From: Caballeronia arationis | Lineage (GTDB): Bacteria; Pseudomonadota; Gammaproteobacteria; Burkholderiales; Burkholderiaceae | DNA length: 45,679 nt | Assembly (NCBI RefSeq): GCF_001544975.2 | Contig: NZ_FCOG02000050.1 | Coordinates: 1 to 45,679 of the forward strand | Reading direction: 5' to 3' | Part shown: positions 17,901 through 23,555 of the stretch, piece after piece | How positions within the stretch are numbered: position 1 is the stretch's first letter | How the letters are laid out: each line of letters begins with the position of its first letter | Position numbers and translations under genes: made by a program | Notes under the pieces: model-generated | The model's database searches: none | Told to the model about the DNA's origin: nothing | The model's input: the letters and a program-made list of their open reading frames with translations, nothing else

Positions 17901-18167
17901 CCGAAGGCGATGACGGTTGCTGTCGTGCTGGCTGGTCTCATCCCAATCATGGTCGGACACGGCGCCGGTTCGGAAGTCATGCAACGCATTGCCGCGCCAA
18001 TGGTAGGTGGCATGGTCACGGCACCAATCCTTTCGATGTTCGTTATCCCTGCAGCCTGGTTCCTGCTGCAACGCCGCCGTGCGCGCAAGCAGGCAGGTGC
18101 AGGGCTCCCCCATGCAGTACCTTCCGGCACGAGTGTGCCATCTATCCAAACCGGAGAAGTTCGATGA
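14961..18167 (+). CDS. cusA: CusA copper/silver RND efflux transporter
   Basis: A 1068-residue HME-RND pump that exports Cu(I)/Ag(I) from the periplasm through CusBC, powered by protons. The class-defining membrane motif is AIGAMIDAAIVMIENAHK with D405, the monovalent-metal type. The three methionines of the E. coli CusA periplasmic copper site fall at exactly the same residues: M573 (LLYM), M623 (APLEM) and M672 (NRLDM). Twelve membrane segments and two large periplasmic loops are in the expected places. It overlaps cusB upstream and cusF downstream, both by ATGA, so four genes are coupled. Confidence 0.96.
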   Translation: MIARLIRWSIHNRFLVLLATVLVTAWGTYSVTQTPLDALPDLSDTQVIIKASYPGKAPQVIEDQVTYPLTTTLLGVPGAKTIRAYSSFGDAFVYVLFDDKTDQYWARSRVLEYLNQVQSRLPQGATVSLGPDATGVGWVYEYALVDRTGQHDLGQLRALNDWFLKFELKSVPDVSEVASIGGMVRQYQVVLDPDKLRAYGITQAMVADALGKANQESGGSVVEMAESEYMVRSSGYLRSLDDFRNVVLRTNDTGTPVLLGDVARIQIGPEMRRGIAELNGEGEVAGGVIVMRSGKNALTTIDAVKAKLADLQRSLPAGVEVVTTYDRSQLIERAVDNLKDKLIEEFIIVGLVCAVFLFHLRSAFVAILSLPLGVLAAFIVMRYQGVNANLMSLGGVAIAIGAMIDAAIVMIENAHKHLEAYDHEHPGEPITTAQRWELIATSAAEVGPALFFSLLIITLSFIPVFSLEGQEGKLFSPLAFTKTYTIAAAAGLSVTLVPVLMGYLIRGRIPHENSNPINRVLIRLYRPLLEATLRRPWVAIGLAVVALAASAVPLSQLGGEFMPPLDEGDLLYMPTALPGISAEKASELLQQTDRLIKTVPEVQTVFGKSGRADTATDPAPLEMFETTIQFKPRSQWRPGMTPEKLVDELDRTVKVPGLSNVWVPPIRNRLDMLSTGIKTPVGVKISGSDLPQIDRIAAQVETAVKNVPGVTSALAERLNGGRYIYIDIDRQAAARYGLSVGDIQSVISSAVGGENVGEVIAARERFPINIRYPREIRDSLEKLRQLPVVTDRGAQIQLGDVAHITIADGPPMIRSENARLSGYVYVDIRNTDLQSAVEAMQRAVAEKVTLPPGYSIAWSGQFEYLERAAAKLRTVIPVTLVVIFVLLFLTFNSAADALLLMSTVPFALVGGFWLIWILGHAVSVATAVGFIALAGVAAEFGVVMLLYLKGALNRRLEDGEPLTEALLFDAIREGAVLRVRPKAMTVAVVLAGLIPIMVGHGAGSEVMQRIAAPMVGGMVTAPILSMFVIPAAWFLLQRRRARKQAGAGLPHAVPSGTSVPSIQTGEVR

Positions 18168-18511
18168 AGAAGTTGATTGTTGCGTCTGTTGCTCTTGCAG
18201 CTATCGTTACTGCGCCCGCCTTCGCTGGTGATGATATGGCCGGCATGGACATGTCCAAACCGCCGGCTTCGAAGACGTCATCGAACACCGCGCTCACCGA
18301 TGCGGAGGTCAAGAAGGTGGACGCTGCGACCGGCATGGTCACGCTGAAGCACGGCGCGCTGGAGAACGTAGGGATGCCGCCGATGACGATGGCGTTCAAA
18401 GCGAAGGATACCGCGATGGTCAAGCAGGCTCACGAGGGCGACAAGGTTAAGGTCCGCGTCGAAAACGTCAACGGCACCCTAACCATCGTGAAACTGGAGA
18501 AGCAGTCATGA
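18164..18511 (+). CDS. cusF: CusF-like periplasmic metallochaperone
   Basis: A 115-residue secreted protein: signal peptide ending APAFA, Met-rich linker (DDMAGMDMSK) and a CusF domain with KHGALENVGMPPMTMAF. As in the copy at 2115, the E. coli Trp position is Met while the His and MTM ligands remain. It is closely similar to the 2115 protein in the domain (EVKKVD..TG...LKHG.LEN.GM..MTMAFK), so the two probably arose by duplication. Its start overlaps the cusA stop (ATGA), placing it last in cusCBAF. It should hand Cu(I)/Ag(I) to CusB/CusA. Confidence 0.92.
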   Translation: MKKLIVASVALAAIVTAPAFAGDDMAGMDMSKPPASKTSSNTALTDAEVKKVDAATGMVTLKHGALENVGMPPMTMAFKAKDTAMVKQAHEGDKVKVRVENVNGTLTIVKLEKQS

Positions 18512-18606
18512 TGGGGCGCTGACACCGCACTCGCAGGCTCGCGGAGTGACACCGGGCGTGCGGTCGCGCGCGTTTGCGCTCACATCTTGTGAGTAGAGGC
18601 ACTGCA

Positions 18607-20460
18607 ATGCGAATGACATCATCCGACGTACGGCAGGGAATTTGTCGTCAAACTGACGCGGCGAAGCGCGTATTGCGCTTCGCACTTGGCTTGCTGTTCG
18701 TATTCGTGTCTCTAGCCGCTTACGCGGTAAACGAATCTGACCTGCTACCCGTCAACGAAGCCTTCCCATTGACGGTCAGCGTCAGCGGGCCACAACAGGT
18801 AACACTCGACTTCGGCACGAAACCTGGCTACTACCTGTACCAGGGCCGCTTCAGCTTCGCCGTGGATGGTATGCCCGTGAAGCCGGACCGCATGCCGCCC
18901 GCCGAATCGAAAAACGACCCGACATTCGGCATGGTCCAGGTCTATCACCGGCCTGTGCAAATTCGCATTTCCTTGCCCCGCGCCATCGCGGTGAGCACTG
19001 TGCTGTCTGTCACGTCGCAGGGGTGTGCGGACCTCGGCGTTTGCTACCCACCGCTAACCCGAAATTACCGGATAGCTGCCAATGGCGTCGTTACCTCCAT
19101 TGCGAACGAAGGGAACGCAACGGCAGGTGCGCCCGAGTTTCCGGTTGTCGGCGAAAACCGGGGCGTCGCTGTTTTCGGCCTGAATCTGCGGCCGGCAAAT
19201 GGTCTTGGCGTGCCCGAATTGCTGGGCTTCCTACTTGCCGGTCTGTTGATGGCGGGCACGGTTTGCATGTATCCGCTCATCCCCATTGTGACCGCTGTTA
19301 TCGGCGGAGGTCTGCAACGACCAACCGTGTGGCGCGGCTTCGTGCTTTCGGTCGCTTATGTGCAGGGACTTGCGGTTACCTATGCGGTCGCCGGCACTAT
19401 TGCGGCACTCATCGGCATCCCGTTGGTGGCCGTAACGCAAAAGCCATGGGTGCTGGCCGCCTTTGGTTTGCTCATGGTCGTCCTCGCGCTCGGCATGTTT
19501 GGTCTGTTCAGACTGCAGTTACCAACGGGCTGGCAGACCAGCCTTACCGAGTGGAGCAATCGCCTGCCCGGCGGCCGGATTGTCCCAGTGTTCGTGATGG
19601 GCATGCTCTCCGCACTGATTGTCGGCCCATGCTCCACACCAGCACTGGCGGGAGCACTGCTGTATATCGCTAACAGTCGCGATGTCGTCGGCGGAGCGCT
19701 GGCCTTGTACGTGATGGGCATCGGAATGGGCATTCCGCTACTGTTCGTCGGCACGTTCGGCGCACACGTGCTACCCAAGTCAGGCCACTGGATGGTTGCC
19801 GTTCAGAACACGCTGGGCGTCATGCTGCTTGCAGCAGCATTGTGGTTCGTCTATTCGCTACTGCCGGATTGGCTGCTGATGGCATTGGTCGCTTTGCTGC
19901 TGGCTGCTTGCGCCATGATGCTGCGTGCCATCGACCCGCTGCCAGCGACCGCACACGGTGCGCTTCGCGTCGGCAAAGCAATTGGTGTACTGCTTCTGGT
20001 CGCCGCGATTGCTGAACTGGTCGGCGTTGCGTCGGGGAATTTTGACGTTCTTCAACCATTGCGTGGTGTTATGCGGGGGGCACAGACCGAGACGGTTAAT
20101 GCAGCACGGTTTGAACCGATACAGTCGACCGCCGAACTCGACCGCGCGCTTGAATCGGCGCGCGGCCAGCCCGTCATGGTGGATTTCTACGCTGAATGGT
20201 GCATCAGTTGCAAGGAACTCGAGCGATTTACCTTTACCGACGCACGCGTGACCAGCGAGTTCGCTCACTGGAAACTGCTGCGTATTGATGTGACGAAGAA
20301 CACAACTGAAGACGCTGAGATGTTGAAGCGCTTTGGGCTTTTCGGACCACCGGCTTTGATTTTCTATGACCGGAATGGCCATCAGCAGGCCGACGCACAG
20401 TTGGTCGGTTTTGTTGGTGCTGAAGCGTTCCTCGCACATCTGAAGCGTTGGGGCCAGTGA
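18607..20460 (+). CDS. dsbD: DsbD-type thiol:disulfide interchange protein
   Basis: A 617-residue inner-membrane reductant transporter with the full three-domain plan. The periplasmic N-terminal domain has its Cys pair C140 and C146 (QGCADLGVCYPP). The membrane domain has the Cys motifs GTVCMYPLIP and GPCSTPALAG. The C-terminal thioredoxin-like domain has WCISCK (C532 and C535). It passes electrons from cytosolic thioredoxin to periplasmic proteins. Start at 18607 is chosen for its AGAGG ribosome site; a TTG at 18574 extends the frame. Its place 95 bases after cusF suggests it repairs copper-oxidised thiols, as proposed for Scs proteins, rather than being the housekeeping copy. Confidence 0.9.
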   Translation: MRMTSSDVRQGICRQTDAAKRVLRFALGLLFVFVSLAAYAVNESDLLPVNEAFPLTVSVSGPQQVTLDFGTKPGYYLYQGRFSFAVDGMPVKPDRMPPAESKNDPTFGMVQVYHRPVQIRISLPRAIAVSTVLSVTSQGCADLGVCYPPLTRNYRIAANGVVTSIANEGNATAGAPEFPVVGENRGVAVFGLNLRPANGLGVPELLGFLLAGLLMAGTVCMYPLIPIVTAVIGGGLQRPTVWRGFVLSVAYVQGLAVTYAVAGTIAALIGIPLVAVTQKPWVLAAFGLLMVVLALGMFGLFRLQLPTGWQTSLTEWSNRLPGGRIVPVFVMGMLSALIVGPCSTPALAGALLYIANSRDVVGGALALYVMGIGMGIPLLFVGTFGAHVLPKSGHWMVAVQNTLGVMLLAAALWFVYSLLPDWLLMALVALLLAACAMMLRAIDPLPATAHGALRVGKAIGVLLLVAAIAELVGVASGNFDVLQPLRGVMRGAQTETVNAARFEPIQSTAELDRALESARGQPVMVDFYAEWCISCKELERFTFTDARVTSEFAHWKLLRIDVTKNTTEDAEMLKRFGLFGPPALIFYDRNGHQQADAQLVGFVGAEAFLAHLKRWGQ

Positions 20461-20494
20461 CCTACCGGGTAGCGCGCGAGCGTCATCCTGCGCT

Positions 20495-20523
20495 TTGGCG
20501 ATAACGCGTGGACCACCTATACT
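20495..20523 (+). promoter_or_regulatory. Sigma-70-like promoter for small Cys/Met protein
   Basis: TTGGCG (20495-20500), a 17-base spacer, then TATACT (20518-20523). Only six bases separate the -10 from ATG 20530 (three from ATG 20527), and no ribosome site is present, so the message would be leaderless, as proposed for the gene at 11673. Confidence 0.5.
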
Positions 20524-20529
20524 GAAATG

Positions 20530-20886
20530 ATGAAATTCTGGGTAAAACTTGTCGCCTGTCTGCTTATCGCGTGGCTGCCGTTCCTCGGCTACCCCGCGCA
20601 GGTGGCGCTTTGCCCGGAGATGTCGTCGTCGACAATGCAGTCGCAAATGAAGGCGCCGCATACACCCGGCATGGTGGCGTGCGCACAAGATGCAAGAGCC
20701 CACGTAACGGGTTCTCAGCCCGCCTGTCACGGCAGCCTGAGCGGTGTCGGCTGCGGCATGGCTGCCATACCCACGACGCACAAGATGGCAGTCGTGACTT
20801 CCTCGCCCGTCTACCGGGCCACCAACCTCATCCTCATACCGCAGTTCATCCCCGAACTGCCGGCGCCTCCGCCTCGCTCTCTGTAG
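20530..20886 (+). CDS. Small secreted Cys/Met protein (CzcI-like outline)
   Basis: A 118-residue protein starting MKFWVKLVACLLIAWLPF, a signal peptide, followed by a centre with scattered Cys, His and Met (ALCPEM, ACAQD, ACHGSL, GCGM) and ending ELPAPPPRSL. The MKF start, metal-ligand centre and PPR tail match the 11673 protein in outline. Function unknown. An adjacent in-frame ATG at 20527 adds one Met; the downstream ATG is preferred because it lies six bases after a TATACT -10. It opens the run of small genes after dsbD. Confidence 0.55.
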   Translation: MKFWVKLVACLLIAWLPFLGYPAQVALCPEMSSSTMQSQMKAPHTPGMVACAQDARAHVTGSQPACHGSLSGVGCGMAAIPTTHKMAVVTSSPVYRATNLILIPQFIPELPAPPPRSL

Positions 20887-21019
20887 TTCCCTCGTCGACG
20901 AGTCTCGAACGGCCCCGCGTCGTTGTGCACGCACGCGTGTCGCGAACGCGGAGAGCGTCGGCTCGCGCCTCGACAACTGCTTTCTCAGTGACACGATTTA
21001 ACCGAATCTGGAGATATAT

Positions 21020-21334
21020 ATGAACTCGAAACCACTACTGACCGCTTCCCTGTTGGCACTCTCGTTGGGTACGGGCGCTGTAACAATGGCTGCCGGTGGG
21101 ACCGGCAATGACGCGAGTCGCCCCCCGCAAACGCGCGAGCACAGTCCCTCCATGATGGGCGGTATGGGAATGGGAGGGATGGGCGGCGGCATGATGGGCA
21201 GTTGTCCAATGATGGGCGGCAATATGAGTATGGACCCGAAGACCGCGATGCGCATGCATGGGGAAATGATGAAGGCGATGGGCGACATCATGCTCAAGTA
21301 CTCGGACCAGGCAGGTACGTCGCCATCGAAGTGA
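21020..21334 (+). CDS. Secreted Met-rich small protein
   Basis: A 104-residue protein with a signal peptide (ending VTMAAGG). The mature part is dominated by Met and Gly: SPSMMGGMGMGGMGGGMM, then SCPMMGGNMSMD, then a short helical tail with MHGEMMKAMGDIMLKY. Nearly all potential ligands are Met plus one Cys and one His, which favours Cu(I)/Ag(I). A GGAG ribosome site precedes ATG 21020. No known domain is recognised. It sits between the CzcI-like gene and two tiny membrane proteins. Copper buffering is inferred from composition. Confidence 0.7.
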   Translation: MNSKPLLTASLLALSLGTGAVTMAAGGTGNDASRPPQTREHSPSMMGGMGMGGMGGGMMGSCPMMGGNMSMDPKTAMRMHGEMMKAMGDIMLKYSDQAGTSPSK

Positions 21335-21388
21335 CGCGGATTTCTTCCCGACACTAATACCCAATCCAATTTCAGAAAGGAAGCAATC

Positions 21389-21619
21389 ATGAAGTGCAAC
21401 ACAAAGACGATGGTGACGACTGCACTTGCGCTCGCGCTTGTCATTGCCCTTGGATATTGGGCGCTGCCTCAGTTCAGAGGCGCCCTCGCACCCTTCATCC
21501 TGGTGGCCTGCATGCTGGTGTGTCCGCTCTCGATGTTGCTGATGATGCGGGCTACGAAGTCCAGTATCGACAAGCAGGATGTGCAGAGGCGCCGTGACGG
21601 GGCAGAAATCGTGACCTGA
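21389..21619 (+). CDS. Small membrane protein, DUF2933-like
   Basis: A 76-residue protein with two hydrophobic segments: residues 9-26 (TTALALALVIALGYWALP) and about 33-52 (APFILVACMLVCPLSMLLMM). The second, with its CP and closing MLLMM, resembles small DUF2933-type proteins found near copper genes. A charged tail (KSSIDKQDVQRRRD) probably faces the cytoplasm. The ribosome site AGAAAGGAAG lies six to ten bases upstream. Role unknown. It is 54 bases after the Met-rich gene and likely belongs to the same transcript. Confidence 0.65.
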   Translation: MKCNTKTMVTTALALALVIALGYWALPQFRGALAPFILVACMLVCPLSMLLMMRATKSSIDKQDVQRRRDGAEIVT

Positions 21620-21705
21620 TTCATCACGCCACGTTGAAGTCACGCGGAGCAGCGCGATATCGCTGCTCGTCACGCTGCTCCGCGACTGATGCAACGGAGG
21701 AAGTC

Positions 21706-21861
21706 ATGTTCGACAACGCTCGAATGCTCAACGTCGTCATTGTCATTTTCGCCGTCATTGGCCTCGTCGCTGTGCTCGGTATCGTCGGCATGGCTGTGAT
21801 GCACGTAAGCATGATGCACGGTATGCGTTCTTGCAGTGAGGCGATGCGTCTCTGGCGATAG
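21706..21861 (+). CDS. Tiny membrane protein with Met/His tail
   Basis: A 51-residue protein: one strong membrane segment (LNVVIVIFAVIGLVAVLGIV), then GMAVMHVSMMHGMRSCSEAM, a tail with several Met, two His and a Cys. Such a ligand cluster just after a membrane helix could bind copper at the periplasmic face; this is inference. The start at 21706 is set by a strong ACGGAGGAAG ribosome site; the frame is open further upstream, but without a comparable site. No family recognised. Confidence 0.6.
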   Translation: MFDNARMLNVVIVIFAVIGLVAVLGIVGMAVMHVSMMHGMRSCSEAMRLWR

Positions 21862-21889
21862 CGCTGGCCTGTGAAACAGGAGAGCTACC

Positions 21890-22452
21890 ATGAAAAATCG
21901 GATACACAAAAAGGAGCGCACGCCGCGTTCCGAGGTAGTGACGCCGGCCAGGTGGCGTCTCGTGGTGCTTTTGGTCGTGCTGATTCTTGCGATACCGGTG
22001 GCGGTTGTTCTAACGCCGTTTTTTGCACGGCACCCGGTACTCAGTTCCACGACCGGGCAAGCGGGTCTGCAAGAGCAGGCTCATTCGAAAACGGCGTGGC
22101 ATGTGGGGATGTTGCGTCCCGATGGGTTGCGCATCATCCCCAGTGGCCGGTCGAATGCGTCACACGTCCTGAACCCGAATCAATTCGCCGAAATGACGTC
22201 GGGCATTCCTACTGGGTTGCAACGCAGATTCCTGCCACGCTCAACAAGCTCTATTGCTGGTGCGGTTGTGAAAATCGCGGCGTACACCGTTCCAATCTTC
22301 AATGCTTCGAAGACCAGATGGCGGTGACATGCGCGGTTTGCCAGGGTACGGCAGAGATAGCGTGGCGGATGACACAAGCCAGCGTTCAGGACGCGGGCAA
22401 GATTCAAGCTGCAGTGGATGTGAAGTGGGCACCAAACGGGCCAAACGGATAG
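21890..22452 (+). pseudogene. PCYCGC/CYCXC-type membrane-anchored protein, frameshifted
   Basis: The N-terminal half reads in frame 2 from ATG 21890: a basic start, a membrane segment (LVVLLVVLILAIPVAVVLTPF), and up to HVLNPNQFAEMTS. The C-terminal half reads in frame 1: SYWVATQIPATLNKLYCWCG, a second Cys motif (LQCFEDQM) and TCAVCQGTAEIAWRMTQ, all hallmarks of the CYCXC/PCYCGC family. The frames meet at about 22200. Adding one G to GGG at 22201-22203 would join them exactly as EMTSGHSYWVATQ. So either a single-base deletion killed the gene, or the sequence has a homopolymer error. Family function is unknown; the Cys motifs suggest metal binding. Confidence 0.75.
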
Positions 22453-22495
22453 CAGCAGACGGTTTCGCTAACAATCAACCGCTGAGGAGGATGAC

Positions 22496-22813
22496 ATGGA
22501 ACTGAAATGCGTTGTTGCCATTGTCAGGCTCGATGTAGTGGAGGCACTGGAACGAAAGTTGGGCGCCATTCACATCCATGGTGTGACCGTTACTAAAGTG
22601 CGGGGATTCGGCGTACATCCGAATTACTTTGCCGACGATTGGACGACGGAACACATCAAGATTGAAATCTTTGCGCAGGCGGAGAACGTCGATGCGCTGG
22701 TAAAGACCATCATGGATGTCGGACATGTCGGCGCAGGTGGAGATGGGGTCGTTGCGGTGATTCCGGTGGAGAAATTCTTCCGCATTCGCAGTCAGGCGGA
22801 AGCGATACCGTGA
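22496..22813 (+). CDS. PII-like signalling protein (PII-NG type)
   Basis: A 105-residue protein with the PII ferredoxin-like fold pattern: ELKCVVAIVRLDVVEALERK at the start, HIKIEIFAQ in the centre and a C-terminal GAGGDGVVAVIPVEKFFRIR. The T-loop region is short and lacks the uridylylated Tyr motif of GlnB, so it is not a classical nitrogen regulator. A divergent PII branch, PII-NG, is known to be linked with CusABC/CzcABC-type pumps, and this gene fits it. A GAGGAGG-like ribosome site precedes it. It ends the small-protein cassette. A role in sensing nucleotides or metal to tune an RND pump is inference. Confidence 0.8.
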   Translation: MELKCVVAIVRLDVVEALERKLGAIHIHGVTVTKVRGFGVHPNYFADDWTTEHIKIEIFAQAENVDALVKTIMDVGHVGAGGDGVVAVIPVEKFFRIRSQAEAIP

Positions 22814-22848
22814 CTCGATGGAGGACATCGGTTCGTCGTCGTGTGACG

Positions 22849-22880
22849 CTTGACCTTCCCATTGCGGGAAGGTCTAAAAC
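22849..22880 (+). promoter_or_regulatory. MerR/CueR-type promoter-operator (first of two)
   Basis: TTGACC (22850-22855), a 19-base spacer, then TAAAAC (22875-22880). The spacer holds the dyad ACCTTCCC...GGGAAGGT. The over-long 19-base spacer and the CCTTCC/GGAAGG arms are the signature of CueR-regulated promoters. It reads into the cueR remnant at 22924. Confidence 0.78.
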
Positions 22881-22923
22881 AGAGATATACGGCAGTTTGG
22901 TCGGCCAGACAAAGGCGGCTGAG

Positions 22924-22998
22924 ATGAACATTGGTGAAGCGGCGAAAGCGTTCGGAAGCGTGCGGCCCGGCCGGCCAAGCGCGGGCACGCACGATTGA
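22924..22998 (+). pseudogene. Truncated MerR-family regulator (CueR N-terminal remnant)
   Basis: The frame starts MNIGEAAKAFG, matching the first DNA-binding helix of CueR-type regulators (MNIGEAAKASG...), then departs into SVRPGRPSAGTHD and a stop after 24 residues. The rest of the winged helix, the dimer helix and the metal-binding loop are missing. It lies 44 bases after a CueR-type promoter, where an autoregulated cueR is expected. The deletion join is at about 22957. It cannot work as a regulator. Confidence 0.7.
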
Positions 22999-23019
22999 AT
23001 TAAGGACAACCGCTACTCG

Positions 23020-23051
23020 CTTGACCTTCCTTTACTGTGAAGGTCGATACT
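23020..23051 (+). promoter_or_regulatory. MerR-type promoter-operator (second of two)
   Basis: TTGACC (23021-23026), 19-base spacer, GATACT (23046-23051), with ACCTTC...GAAGGT arms in the spacer. It repeats the promoter 171 bases upstream in the same direction and reads into the small gene at 23117. Confidence 0.72.
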
Positions 23052-23116
23052 GCTAAATCAATAACGCTGGTTTCAACTACTGCGCCTTTCAACGGCTTCG
23101 ATTATAGGTGCGAGGC

Positions 23117-23335
23117 ATGGAGCGCTCATTGCACGGCGACGTGTTCGCCGCATTCAAGAGATGTTGTGAGGAGGAAGAGTTTGAACTGGCCGAGCATCTG
23201 CTGCGTGCGATCGAGGCGATAGCGGAACAAGGAGCGGACAGTGAACTACTCGATGCCGCCTATGCGTTGCTGGTGCTACCACGCGATCGTCCGCTGTGCG
23301 TACGTCCGTCCAGAGAGAAAGCCGGATCGAAATGA
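23117..23335 (+). CDS. Small acidic helical protein of unknown function
   Basis: A 72-residue protein. The first 50 residues form an amphipathic, acidic helical domain (HGDVFAAFKRCCEEEEFELA, then EHLLRAIEAIAEQG) with a CC pair. The last 20 residues are basic and may be altered by rearrangement, as the IS66 element begins about 190 bases later. It is cytosolic, with no signal peptide. It lies 66 bases after a MerR-type -10, so it may be metal-induced. I recognise the general style of small proteins near metal P-type ATPases but no named family. GTG 23108 is an alternative start. Confidence 0.5.
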   Translation: MERSLHGDVFAAFKRCCEEEEFELAEHLLRAIEAIAEQGADSELLDAAYALLVLPRDRPLCVRPSREKAGSK

Positions 23336-23555
23336 CCACCATCCGAAGAAATGGAGCGACGAGGCGGGGACCTTCTCAAAAGCGCGCCCCTTCTTCCGGC
23401 TTGCAGCGAATCGGAAACGGCCGTTGGAAACATGGTAAGCGATAGTTTTAGCACACCGAACAGGGAATCACTTGCAAGCGAAGGGCAAGCATGGCTGCGT
23501 CTAGCGGTCTTGATGGCTTGCGCGCCAACGCGATGATCGGAGCGTGTCCGCTGCG

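Noticed and set aside
19858..20994. A 378-codon minus-strand frame opposite dsbD
   Set aside because: Low-complexity Arg/His-rich translation with no domain. It is antisense to a clear DsbD with all catalytic motifs, so it is a GC-rich shadow.
21160..21240. Repetitive ATGGGCGG-rich stretch as a DNA repeat
   Set aside because: It encodes the Met/Gly clusters of the 104-residue secreted protein and has a good ribosome site upstream.
22190..22210. Programmed frameshift in the CYCXC gene
   Set aside because: No X-XXY-YYZ slippery site or following hairpin is visible; a single-base deletion in the G-run explains it better.
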